Source: Bradyrhizobium neotropicale (GTDB taxonomy: Bacteria > Pseudomonadota > Alphaproteobacteria > Rhizobiales > Xanthobacteraceae). From it: a stretch of 58,430 bases of DNA. Position 1 is the stretch's first letter, and each line of letters begins with the position of its first letter. The translations under genes and the position numbers were made by a program. The notes beneath the pieces are model-generated. The model was not told where the DNA came from and ran no database searches. It was given only the letters and a program-made list of their open reading frames with translations. Shown here one piece after another: positions 35,455 through 43,200 of this stretch. The stretch spans positions 1 through 58,430 of the forward strand of contig NZ_LSEF01000093.1 in the NCBI RefSeq assembly GCF_001641695.1. Direction: 5' to 3'.

Positions 35455-36708
35455 ATGACTCGACGTACCGGCAGCGCCGATCTTCCCTTGCACAGCGGAC
35501 GGGTTCCGCCGTGGCTTGCGACCCGCATGGCCTCGCTCGGCGCGGTCGTTACGCAGGCGATCGTGCACCATTACGGGCGCGATGCATTCCTGCAGCGGCT
35601 CTCGCATCCGTTCTGGTTCCAGTCGTTCGGCGCCGTGATGGGGATGGACTGGCACTCCTCCGGCATCACCACTTCCGTGATCGGCGCGCTGAAGCGCGGG
35701 CTCGGACCGATCCAGGATGAGCTCGGCATCTATGTCTGCGGCGGCCGCGGGCAGCATTCGCGCAAGACGCCGGACGAGCTGCTGCTGCTCGGCGACCGCG
35801 TCGGATTCGATGGCGCGAAGCTCACCCGCGCCAGCCGCCTGGTGGCAAAGGTCGACAGCGCGGCGGTCCAGGACGGGTTCGACCTCTATCTCCACGGCTT
35901 CTTCGTCACAGCCGACGGCAAGTGGACCGTAGTGCAGCAGGGCATGAACGGCGACAAGCGCCAGGCCCGGCGCTATCACTGGCACTCCGGGGCGTTGAAG
36001 AGCTTTGTCGATACGCCGCACAGCGCGATCGACGGCCCCGAGCAGGGCGAGATCGTCAACCTCACCGACCATCGCGCCGAACTCTCCCGCACCGCCCAGC
36101 TCGAACTGTTGACGGATCTCGGCCCCGACCGTCTCGTCTCGGAGTTCGAGCGGATCAACGGCACCGAACCGGCGCCGGCGCAGGGCATGCTGCCGCATCT
36201 GATCATGCCGGCGCATCACGATGTCAGGCCGAAGGACGTGTTCGCGCGGCGCCTGCACGGCACGCTTGCTGCGGCGGCCGAGCGCGGCCCGGTCGATTTC
36301 CCCGAACTGTTGCTGACGCCCGGCGTCGGCGCGCGCACCGTGCGCTCGCTTGCGATGGTCGCCGAGGTCGTGCACGGCGCGCCGTTCCGCTTCACGGATC
36401 CCGCGCGCTTCTCGCTCGCCCATGGCGGCAAGGACCGCCACCCCTACCCGGTCCCGATCAAGGTCTATGACGAGACCATCCGCGTTCTGAAGGGCGCGAT
36501 CCAGAACGCCAAGCTCGGGCGCGAGGAGGAGATGCAGGCGATCAAGCGCCTCGACGATCAGGCGCGACGGCTCGAGCGGACCGCCCGCGGGCCGTCGGTC
36601 GAAGCCTACATCGCCGGGGAGCGCGCAGCCTCACCCGACCTCGACGGCCGGTCCGTATTCGGCTGGGAGCGCGATCTCGTCGCTTCGAAAAAGTCGACAG
36701 GCTCCTGA
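35455..36708 (+). CDS. DUF763 protein
   Basis: A 417-residue protein of unknown function. D-L-P-L-H-S-G-R-V-P-P-W-L near 10, D-W-H-S-S-G near 83, G-G-R-G-Q-H-S-R-K-T-P near 110, W-T-V-V-Q-Q-G-M-N near 171 and L-L-L-T-P-G-V-G-A-R-T-V-R-S-L near 295 are typical for DUF763. The last motif is helix-hairpin-helix-like (P-G-V-G-x-x-T), suggesting nucleic acid contact. No signal peptide or membrane helix. It is divergent from the MscS gene. The family is found in bacteria and archaea; its role is not established. Confidence 0.88.
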   Translation: MTRRTGSADLPLHSGRVPPWLATRMASLGAVVTQAIVHHYGRDAFLQRLSHPFWFQSFGAVMGMDWHSSGITTSVIGALKRGLGPIQDELGIYVCGGRGQHSRKTPDELLLLGDRVGFDGAKLTRASRLVAKVDSAAVQDGFDLYLHGFFVTADGKWTVVQQGMNGDKRQARRYHWHSGALKSFVDTPHSAIDGPEQGEIVNLTDHRAELSRTAQLELLTDLGPDRLVSEFERINGTEPAPAQGMLPHLIMPAHHDVRPKDVFARRLHGTLAAAAERGPVDFPELLLTPGVGARTVRSLAMVAEVVHGAPFRFTDPARFSLAHGGKDRHPYPVPIKVYDETIRVLKGAIQNAKLGREEEMQAIKRLDDQARRLERTARGPSVEAYIAGERAASPDLDGRSVFGWERDLVASKKSTGS

Positions 36709-36730
36709 GGAAACCCTTCAGGACGATCGC

Positions 36731-36964
36731 CTACTCTTCGGCCTCCTCGTCGTCGGTGAGCCGGTTGGCCGAATGGTCCTGATATTGTTCGGTCTGGATG
36801 AATTTTCCGTCCAAGCCGCGAATGTCGGAATGCTGCGCCTTGTCGCGGTTCGACAGGATCATGTTGTCGCCTATCTTGTCTTTCGGGATGTCCGTAAAAG
36901 CACCGTTCCCCGCACCCTTGCCGTGTGTCCCCGCTCCGATATGCGTCTTGCCTCCGTTGGGCAT
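36731..36964 (-). CDS. Small hydrophilic protein of unknown function
   Basis: A 77-residue hydrophilic protein starting M-P-N-G-G-K-T-H-I-G-A-G-T-H-G-K-G and containing D-K-I-G-D-N-M-I-L-S-N-R-D-K-A-Q-H-S and an acidic end. I recall similar proteins in rhizobia with no known function. GGAG lies 6 bases before the ATG at 36964; an ATG at 36976 lacks one. It is downstream of the P450 gene on the same strand's far side (its gene lies beyond the P450 stop at 37080), 116 bases apart. Confidence 0.7.
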   Translation of the reverse strand: MPNGGKTHIGAGTHGKGAGNGAFTDIPKDKIGDNMILSNRDKAQHSDIRGLDGKFIQTEQYQDHSANRLTDDEEAEE

Positions 36965-37079
36965 GGATTGCTCCATTGTCTGTTGTCGGCATTGGATCAA
37001 CGCCCGCACAACGGAGATTGTTTCGCGGATGCATGGCGGAACGCTGGATCGCGGTTCCCTGCGATCCGCAGGATCGCTA

Positions 37080-38345
37080 TCAACCGGCGAGCAATGACTC
37101 GACTTTGGTCGCGGTGGCGTCTGCCTGGCGGCTTCCGCCAGAATCGGCAACGACGGGCAATTTCGCGATCGCGCGGAGACCCGGCCGTTTCCGCCAATGA
37201 ACCTGCGTGGGCTCGACCGCGAGGCCAAGCCGCGGCCATCGCACGAACAACGCCTCAAGCGCGCAAGCAGCCTCGATACGCGCGAGCTGATGGCCGAGGC
37301 AGAAATGGATTCCCGTACCGAACGAGATGTGGCGGTTCGGCTTGCGTTCGAGATCAAGTTTCTCGGGATCATCGTGCACCGCCGGATCCATGTTCGCCGC
37401 CGCGAGCATGACCATGACGCGGTCGCCCTTCTTCAGACGCACGCCTTCGAGCTCGACATCCCGGCGAACATAGCGCGGCTTGGAGAATTGCACGGGCGAG
37501 ACGAAGCGCAGGAATTCCTCGACCGCCAGCCCGACGCGGCTCCAGTCCTGTTCCAGCCAGTCGCGGAGGCCGGGATTCCTGAGAAGCTCGTAAACCGAGC
37601 CACTGATGAGATGCATGGTGGTCTCGGAGCCGGCCGCAAGCAGCAGAAATACCATGGACACCATTTCATCCGGCGTGATCTGGCCGCGCTCGCGCTCGAC
37701 CTGGACCAGTTCGGCAATCAGGCCCTCTCCGCCCTGCACGCGCGCGAGCTGCAACTGTTCTTCGAGATAGCCTCGCATCTTGCGGAACGAGAACACCAGT
37801 CGATAGAATCTGACGATGTTCGTCAGCGAGGTCATTGCATTGGCCCAGGCGATGAAGCGGGGGCGATCGGCCGCCGGCAGGCCGAGCAACTCGGAGATCA
37901 CCGATATCGGCAGGATGCGCGCGTAGCGCTGGACTAGATCGGCCGGGCTTCCTTGCGCGAACAGCTCGTCAGCGAGACCATCCGCGATGGCGCGAATGCG
38001 CGGCTCCATCGCGACGATCGCGCGGCGGCGGAAAGCTTCGTCGACGATGCTGCGCAGCCGGGTGTGGTCCGGCTCGTCCATAGTCAGCATGTTGTTGGCG
38101 ATGGTCCTGACGAGTCTCGGCATCCACCAGCGTAAACCCGCGACGTCGCCATCCTCCTTCCGCAGCGTGAAGGTCGTGCTGTCCTTCAGCACCTGCGCGG
38201 TGGCGTCGTGGGTCGTGGTGATCCAGACCTCACCAACGAGAGGAAATCGCGTCGCGACCACGGGGCCGGACGCTCGCAAATCCGCGATCGCCTGGGGCGG
38301 ATCGCGGAAGAAAGCCTCGCTGGTGAAATCGAGGCGCGGTGCCAT
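37080..38345 (-). CDS. Cytochrome P450
   Basis: A 421-residue soluble monooxygenase. The I-helix A-G-S-E-T-T is near 240, the E-x-x-R pair is near 277-287, and the haem loop F-G-T-G-I-H-F-C-L-G-H carries Cys at about 349. It resembles bacterial CYP of the linalool/terpene or macrolide-type class but the substrate is unknown. No ferredoxin is next to it; the FNR-type reductase gene at 38850-39623 is nearby on the same strand but more likely belongs to the nicotinate block. The ATG at 38345 has no strong ribosome binding site. Confidence 0.92.
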   Translation of the reverse strand: MAPRLDFTSEAFFRDPPQAIADLRASGPVVATRFPLVGEVWITTTHDATAQVLKDSTTFTLRKEDGDVAGLRWWMPRLVRTIANNMLTMDEPDHTRLRSIVDEAFRRRAIVAMEPRIRAIADGLADELFAQGSPADLVQRYARILPISVISELLGLPAADRPRFIAWANAMTSLTNIVRFYRLVFSFRKMRGYLEEQLQLARVQGGEGLIAELVQVERERGQITPDEMVSMVFLLLAAGSETTMHLISGSVYELLRNPGLRDWLEQDWSRVGLAVEEFLRFVSPVQFSKPRYVRRDVELEGVRLKKGDRVMVMLAAANMDPAVHDDPEKLDLERKPNRHISFGTGIHFCLGHQLARIEAACALEALFVRWPRLGLAVEPTQVHWRKRPGLRAIAKLPVVADSGGSRQADATATKVESLLAG

Positions 38346-38415
38346 GGGATCACCGGACTGGTTGGTGGCGCCTCACCCAGATGGTGCGCGGCGCTGCCGG
38401 CGCAAGGGGCCGGAA

Positions 38416-38742
38416 CTATCCCCGTCCCGTCGAGCGCGGGCCGGTCTTGCGCTGCTGCTGGTTGGTGTAGGCGTCCCAATGGCTCCAGCTGCCATTGCTC
38501 AGGCTTTGCAGATCGGTGGCGAGGGGGCGGCGCGTGCGTTTCTCGTAATCGGCGATCAAGCGCTCGGACTGCGCGATCTTGCGCTGGAGTTCCGTGATCT
38601 CGTTCTGGGTCTGCCCGCTTCGCTTCGAGGTCGCGATCTCGCCCATCGTGAAGCGCGCAGTCTCGAGCGCCTTCAACTCGGCGCGATTCTTCTTCAACTG
38701 AACCCGGTGCCAGGCGATGTTGCTGTCGCTGTCCGCAACCAT
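38416..38742 (-). CDS. Coiled-coil protein of unknown function
   Basis: A 108-residue hydrophilic protein. Residues about 8-70 are charged and heptad-like (L-K-K-N-R-A-E-L-K-A-L-E, then I-T-E-L-Q-R-K-I-A-Q-S-E-R-L-I), and the C-terminal tail is basic. No domain recognised. The ATG at 38742 has GGAG seven bases upstream; a longer reading to 38799 lacks support. It sits between the P450 and reductase genes on the minus strand; a link with either is not shown. Confidence 0.65.
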   Translation of the reverse strand: MVADSDSNIAWHRVQLKKNRAELKALETARFTMGEIATSKRSGQTQNEITELQRKIAQSERLIADYEKRTRRPLATDLQSLSNGSWSHWDAYTNQQQRKTGPRSTGRG

Positions 38743-38849
38743 GTGGGAACTCCGCTGATTCGTTCCCACATAGTATCGTGCCCCGATTCGGCGCCGCAAC
38801 GGGCGCCAAGCGGCGAAAATGCGGCCTTATTGCGCAGAACCCCCGCGAA

Positions 38850-39623
38850 TCAGCGTTCGGCGAAGGCCTTTTCGACCACGAACTGGGCCGGCTCGCCGTG
38901 ATTGCCCTCGACGAAGCCGCGCTCGGTCAGTAGCACGCGGGTGTCGGCGACCAGCGCCGGGCTGCCGCAAATCATGACTCGGTCATGCGTCGCTTCCAGC
39001 GGCGGCAGGCCGATATCAGAGAACAGCTTGCCCGAGGTGATGAGGTCGGTGATGCGGCCGCGGTTGCGGAAGGGATCGCGGGTCACGGTCGGATAGTAGA
39101 TGAGTTGGGCGCGGATGTAGTCGCCGAGCAGCTCGTCGTTCGGCAGCTTCTCGGTGATCATCTCGCCATAGGCGAGCTCCCTGACGTGGCGGCAGCCGTG
39201 CAGCAGCACGACCCTCTCGAAGCGCTCATAGGTCTCGGGATCCTTGATGACGCTGAGGAACGGCGCGAGCCCGGTGCCGGTGCCGATCAAATAGAGGTTG
39301 CGGCCCTCTTCCAGGTTGTCGATCACCAGCGTGCCGGTGGCCTTGCGGCTGACGATGATCTCATCGCCCTCCTTCAGGTGCTGGAGGCGCGAGGTCAGTG
39401 GACCATCCGGCACCTTGATCGAGAAGAATTCGAGCGTGTCCTCGTAATTGGCGCTGGCGACGCTGTAGGCCCGCAGCAGCGGCTTCTCGCCGACCTTGAG
39501 CCCGATCATGGTGAATTCGCCGTTGCGGAAGCGGAAGGTCGGGCTGCGGGTGGTCTTGAAGCTGAACAGCGTGTCGGTCCAGTGATGGACGCTCAAAACG
39601 CTTTCCTGGTTGAAATTGCTCAT
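38850..39623 (-). CDS. fpr: Ferredoxin/flavodoxin-NADP+ reductase
   Basis: A 257-residue FAD enzyme that would transfer electrons between NADPH and ferredoxin or flavodoxin. R-A-Y-S-V-A-S-A near 51 binds FAD, G-T-G-T-G-L-A-P-F near 113 is the nucleotide site, C-G-S-P near 214 is the NADPH loop, and V-V-E-K-A-F-A-E-R is the typical bacterial Fpr end. It is divergent from the enamidase gene and shares a palindrome with it, which suggests that it supplies reducing power to the 6-hydroxynicotinate reductase of the same block; this is inferred. Confidence 0.92.
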   Translation of the reverse strand: MSNFNQESVLSVHHWTDTLFSFKTTRSPTFRFRNGEFTMIGLKVGEKPLLRAYSVASANYEDTLEFFSIKVPDGPLTSRLQHLKEGDEIIVSRKATGTLVIDNLEEGRNLYLIGTGTGLAPFLSVIKDPETYERFERVVLLHGCRHVRELAYGEMITEKLPNDELLGDYIRAQLIYYPTVTRDPFRNRGRITDLITSGKLFSDIGLPPLEATHDRVMICGSPALVADTRVLLTERGFVEGNHGEPAQFVVEKAFAER

Positions 39624-39685
39624 CTCACCTTCCCTGTCGCTTCCATGCGGTTCCGAGGCGGGCAGCTATGCGTCGTTTGTACACG

Positions 39686-39705
39686 ATCATTCGTATACTA
39701 ATGAA
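39686..39705. promoter_or_regulatory. Palindromic operator, fpr-enamidase region
   Basis: ATCATTCGTATACTAATGAA matches the site at 49583-49602 at 17 of 20 positions. It lies 63 bases upstream of fpr and 74 bases upstream of the divergent enamidase gene. A half of another motif (GTTTGTACAC) lies 6 bases to its left. Confidence 0.6.
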
Positions 39706-39778
39706 TAATCCTGCTTGATCCCGCGGTCAAGGCTGCCCAAGATCGAAAGCGTTGCAGTTAGGAATGAGGAGCCCTTCC

Positions 39779-40975
39779 ATGGCGCATGACGCACCCCAGG
39801 CCACCGGCCCTTCGAAGCTGGTGATCCGCAATATCGGCCTGATCCTGTCCGGCGCGCTGGAAAAGCCGATCCTCGATGGCGACACCATCGTCGCCGAGAA
39901 CGGCAAGATCACCGCGATCGGCCGCTTCAAAGACTGCAACATCGAGGGCGCGACCACCATCGTCGACGCCAACGGCACCACGGTCGCGCCGGGCCTGATC
40001 GACAGCCACGTCCACCCCGTCGCCGGCGACTGGACGCCGCGGCAAAACCAGATCAACTGGATCGACAGCTACCTCCATGGCGGCGTTACCACCATGATCT
40101 CGGCCGGCGAAGTGCACATGCCCGGCCGTCCCCGCGACGTCGTTGGTCTCAAGGCCATGGCGGTGTTCGCGCAGCGCGCGTTCTGGACACTGCGGCCCGG
40201 CGGCGTGAAGGTTCACGCCGGCGCGCCCGTCATCGAATGCGAGATGGTCGAGGAGGACTTCAAGGAGATGGCCGCCAACGGCGTGAAGCTGCTCGGCGAG
40301 GTCGGCCTTGGCGGCGTGAAAGACGGCCCAACCGCGCGGAAAATGGTCGGCTGGGCACGCAAATACGGCATCCAGAGCACGATTCACACCGGCGGCCCCT
40401 CGATCCCCGGCTCCGGCCTGATCGACAAGGACGTGGTGCTGGAGGCCGACACTGACGTCGTCGGTCACATCAACGGCGGCCACACGGCGCTGCCCGACGA
40501 CCAGATCCGCTGTATCTGCGAGGGCTGCAAGCGCGGGCTCGAGCTCGTGCACAACGGCAACGAGCGCTCGGCCCTGTTCACGCTGCGCACCGCGCGCGAG
40601 ATGGGCGATCTGCACCGCGTCATCCTCGGCACCGACGCGCCGGCCGGCTCCGGCGTGCAGCCGCTCGGCATCTTGCGCATGGTCTCGATGCTGTCTTCGC
40701 TGGGCGAACTGCCGGCCGAGATCGCCTTCTGCCTTGCCACCGGCAACACCGCGCGGATGCGCGAGCTCGACTGCGGCCTGATCGAGGTCGGCCGCTCCGC
40801 CGACTTCGTCATCATGGACAAGGCGCAGCATTCGCCCGGCAAGAACATCCTCGAGAGCGTGCAGCTCGGCGACCTCCCCGGCATCGGCATGACCATCATC
40901 GACGGCATCGTGCGGACCCAGCGCAGCCGCAACACGCCGCCAGCGGGGAAAGTGCCGGAAGTGGTGGCGAAGTAG
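39779..40975 (+). CDS. ena: Enamidase (1,4,5,6-tetrahydro-6-oxonicotinate hydrolase)
   Basis: A 398-residue amidohydrolase. The protein follows the enamidase of Eubacterium barkeri through its length as I recall it: early I-R-N-I-G near 14, H-V-H near 75 (metal site), H-G-G-V-T-T-M-I-S-A-G near 100, G-E-V-G-L-G near 172, H-T-G-G near 205, H-I-N-G-G-H near 231 and a late G-T-D-A-P near 285. Enamidase opens the reduced ring to 2-formylglutarate and ammonia. The ATG at 39779 has GAGGAG 7 bases upstream; two upstream ATGs are disfavoured. The call is supported by the nicotinate genes in the block. Confidence 0.85.
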   Translation: MAHDAPQATGPSKLVIRNIGLILSGALEKPILDGDTIVAENGKITAIGRFKDCNIEGATTIVDANGTTVAPGLIDSHVHPVAGDWTPRQNQINWIDSYLHGGVTTMISAGEVHMPGRPRDVVGLKAMAVFAQRAFWTLRPGGVKVHAGAPVIECEMVEEDFKEMAANGVKLLGEVGLGGVKDGPTARKMVGWARKYGIQSTIHTGGPSIPGSGLIDKDVVLEADTDVVGHINGGHTALPDDQIRCICEGCKRGLELVHNGNERSALFTLRTAREMGDLHRVILGTDAPAGSGVQPLGILRMVSMLSSLGELPAEIAFCLATGNTARMRELDCGLIEVGRSADFVIMDKAQHSPGKNILESVQLGDLPGIGMTIIDGIVRTQRSRNTPPAGKVPEVVAK

Positions 40976-40994
40976 ACCCGGCGTAAGCTTGAGA

Positions 40995-41117
40995 CCCGTC
41001 ATCCTGAGGCGCTCGCCTTGCAAAGCAAGGCTGGCCTCGAAGGATGGGCGGCCGAGATGCAGCCGGGCCGTCGCCCTTCGAGGGCCGCTAAAGAAGCGGC
41101 CACCTCAGGGTGGTGAG
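40995..41117. repeat. Intergenic inverted repeat (CGTCATCCTGAGG type)
   Basis: It begins GTCATCCTGAGG, contains CTCGAAGGATGG and CCTTCGAG, and ends CACCTCAGGGTGG, with several pairing arms. I recall it as a dispersed Bradyrhizobium intergenic repeat. It follows the enamidase gene and is within the 264-base gap 40976-41239, which holds no gene. Confidence 0.6.
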
Positions 41118-41139
41118 AGAGCAGAATTCACCGCAGTAT

Positions 41140-41230
41140 CGTAGGGTGGGCAAAGCGAAGCGTGCCCACCATCGCCACCATACTCCGGAAGTCGTGGGCA
41201 CGGCGCTAACGCGCCTTTGCCCACCCTACG
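41140..41230. repeat. Nested inverted repeat (GTAGGGTGGGCAAAG type)
   Basis: CGTAGGGTGGGCAAAG (41140-41155) pairs perfectly with 41215-41230, and CGTGCCCAC (41161-41169) pairs with GTGGGCACG (41194-41202). It is a foldable element between converging enamidase and marR genes and may also stop transcription from both sides. Confidence 0.7.
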
Positions 41231-41239
41231 ACACCGGCG

Positions 41240-41695
41240 TCACCGCAGCTTGTTCAACAGCGCCATCAGCGTCTCGCGCTCCTTGGCATCGAGCGGCGCC
41301 AGCGTCTCGCGGGTGATTGCGAGCGCATTCGGCGCAACCTTCTCCGCGAGCTGTTGCCCGGCGCGCGTCAGGCTGACCACCAGCCGGCGTCCGTCCTCGG
41401 GATCCTGGCTCGTCTCCGTCAAGCCGCGCGCACTGAGCCGGTCGATCACGCCCTTGATGGTCGCGACGTCCATCGCCGTGAGGCGGCCGAGCTGGTTCTG
41501 CGAGCACGGACCGGTCTCGGCGAGCTTCGACAGCGCCGCCCATTGCGTCGGCGTCAGGTTGGTGCCGATGTCGCGCGCGAAGATCGCGCTGTGGCGCTGC
41601 CAGACCTGGCGCAGGATGAAGCCCACCTGCTCGTCGAGCACGTAAGACGATTTTGCCGGCTTGACGTTCTTCTTGACCGCGACGCTTCTCGCCAT
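41240..41695 (-). CDS. MarR-family regulator of the nicotinate block
   Basis: A 151-residue winged-helix protein with T-P-T-Q-W-A-A-L near 48, L-G-R-L-T-A-M-D-V-A-T-I-K-G-V-I-D-R-L (recognition helix) near 70 and the wing D-P-E-D-G-R-R-L. It is the last gene of the importer operon, 12 bases after the ATPase gene. In Pseudomonas putida a MarR protein (NicR) controls nicotinate genes, so this is the best candidate for binding the two palindromes at 39686 and 49583; binding is not shown here. Confidence 0.85.
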   Translation of the reverse strand: MARSVAVKKNVKPAKSSYVLDEQVGFILRQVWQRHSAIFARDIGTNLTPTQWAALSKLAETGPCSQNQLGRLTAMDVATIKGVIDRLSARGLTETSQDPEDGRRLVVSLTRAGQQLAEKVAPNALAITRETLAPLDAKERETLMALLNKLR

Positions 41696-41707
41696 TGCCC
41701 CCGCCCC

Positions 41708-42412
41708 TCACAACGACAGATGCGCGTCGCGGATGTCCGGACGCGCGTCGAGCTCGGCCATGGTGCCGCCAAAGCAGATGCGGCCGCGCTCGATGATGTA
41801 GGCGCGGTCCGAAATCAGCCGCGCAAAGTGCAAATTCTGCTCGGAGACGACGATGCTGACGCCCTCCTTCTTCATGGTCAGGATCGCATCGACCATCTGC
41901 TCGACGATCTTCGGTGACAGGCCTTCGGACGGCTCGTCCAAGAGCACCAGCGTCGGATTGCCCATCAGCGTGCGCGCGATCGTCAGCATCTGCTGCTCGC
42001 CGCCGCTCATGCGCCCGCCCGGACGGTTGCGCATCTCGCTCAAATTCGGGAACAGCGCGAACAGCTTTTCGCGCGTCCAGTATGGCGCATTCGCCCGCTT
42101 CGGCTGACGGCCGACCGCGAGATTCTCCTCGACCGTCAGATCGGTGAAGATGCGCCGCTCTTCCGGCACATAGCCGAGCCCGCCGCGCACGATCTCATGC
42201 GTCGGCCGCGCCGTGACGTCCTTGCCCTCGAACATGATGCGGCCGGAGCGCTGCGCCACCAGGCCAACGATCGAGCGGAACGTCGTCGACTTGCCGGCGC
42301 CGTTGCGCCCGAGCAGCGCCACCACCTCGCCCTCGCCGACCTCGAAGCCGATGTCGAACAAAATGTGCGCGGGGCCGTAATGGCTGTTGAGCCCCTCGAC
42401 TGTGAGCTTCAT
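41708..42412 (-). CDS. livF: Branched-chain-type ABC ATPase (LivF-like)
   Basis: A 234-residue ATPase. Walker A is G-R-N-G-A-G-K-S-T near 36, the signature M-S-G-G-E-Q-Q-M-L near 135 and Walker B L-V-L-L-D-E-P-S-E-G-L near 158. Its ATG overlaps the stop of livG by 4 bases. It would power, with LivG, uptake by the fused permease. The substrate is probably nicotinate or another pyridine carboxylate given its neighbours; the branched-chain label is only a family name. Confidence 0.92.
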   Translation of the reverse strand: MKLTVEGLNSHYGPAHILFDIGFEVGEGEVVALLGRNGAGKSTTFRSIVGLVAQRSGRIMFEGKDVTARPTHEIVRGGLGYVPEERRIFTDLTVEENLAVGRQPKRANAPYWTREKLFALFPNLSEMRNRPGGRMSGGEQQMLTIARTLMGNPTLVLLDEPSEGLSPKIVEQMVDAILTMKKEGVSIVVSEQNLHFARLISDRAYIIERGRICFGGTMAELDARPDIRDAHLSL

Positions 42413-43200
42413 GTCGCGGTTCCCTCGCGGTGGCGGGCGTCGTAGACGAGGCCCTCGCCGAGATAGACCGCCTGCACCTGCGGATTGCCGCGCACCTCGG
42501 CCGGCGAGCCCTCGGCGATCAGCGTGCCGCGGTTGAGCACGATGATACGGTCGGCATGCTCGAACACCACGTCCATGTCGTGTTCAGTGAAGAGCACGCC
42601 GATGGATTTCTCCCGCGCGATGTTTGCCGTGAGCCGCATCAGGTCGACGCGCTCGCGCGGCGCCATGCCGGCGGTCGGCTCGTCCATGAGCAGGAGCTTT
42701 GGCTGGTTGGCGAGCGCCACGGCAAGCTCGAGCCGCTTGAGGTCGCCATAGGCGAGCTCGCCGCAAGGACGGTCCGCATAGCCACCCATGCCGACCAGCT
42801 CAAGCAAACGGCCGGCCTCGTCGCGATCGAAGTGCGGCGCCGAGCCCCAGAGGTTGAACAACTGCTTCTGATGCGAGATCAGCGCGACCTGCACGTTCTC
42901 ACGCACGGTCATGGTCGCGAAGGTCGCCGTGATCTGGAAGGTACGCCCAACGCCGAGCCGCCAGATCTCGCGCGGCTTGTTGCCGGTGACGTCCTCACCG
43001 TTGAGACGAACGTGCCCCGAATCCGGCTTGTTCTGGCCGTTGAGCATGTCGAAGCAGGTGCTCTTGCCTGCACCGTTGGGTCCAATCAGCGCCAGAATTT
43101 CGCCGGCGCGCAGCGAGAACGAGACGCCGCGCACGGCGTGGATGCCGCCATAGGACTTGGTCAGGCCTTCGACCGCGAGAAGTGGGGGGGCGACGCTCAT
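42409..43200 (-). CDS. livG: Branched-chain-type ABC ATPase (LivG-like)
   Basis: A 263-residue ATPase with Walker A G-P-N-G-A-G-K-S-T near 43, the LivG-type M-L-N-G and V-G-R-T-F-Q-I-T near 88, Walker B K-L-L-L-M-D-E-P-T-A-G-M near 175 and a C-terminal V-Q-A-V-Y-L-G. The ATG at 43200 overlaps the stop of the permease gene (ATGA). The S-G-G-Q signature is replaced by L-A-Y-G-D-L-K, a variation seen in some LivG proteins. Confidence 0.92.
   Translation of the reverse strand: MSVAPPLLAVEGLTKSYGGIHAVRGVSFSLRAGEILALIGPNGAGKSTCFDMLNGQNKPDSGHVRLNGEDVTGNKPREIWRLGVGRTFQITATFATMTVRENVQVALISHQKQLFNLWGSAPHFDRDEAGRLLELVGMGGYADRPCGELAYGDLKRLELAVALANQPKLLLMDEPTAGMAPRERVDLMRLTANIAREKSIGVLFTEHDMDVVFEHADRIIVLNRGTLIAEGSPAEVRGNPQVQAVYLGEGLVYDARHREGTAT

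Noticed and set aside
34183..36441. A 752-residue minus-strand reading including the MscS gene
   Set aside because: The N-terminal half is antisense to DUF763 and has no family pattern; the channel starts at 35328.
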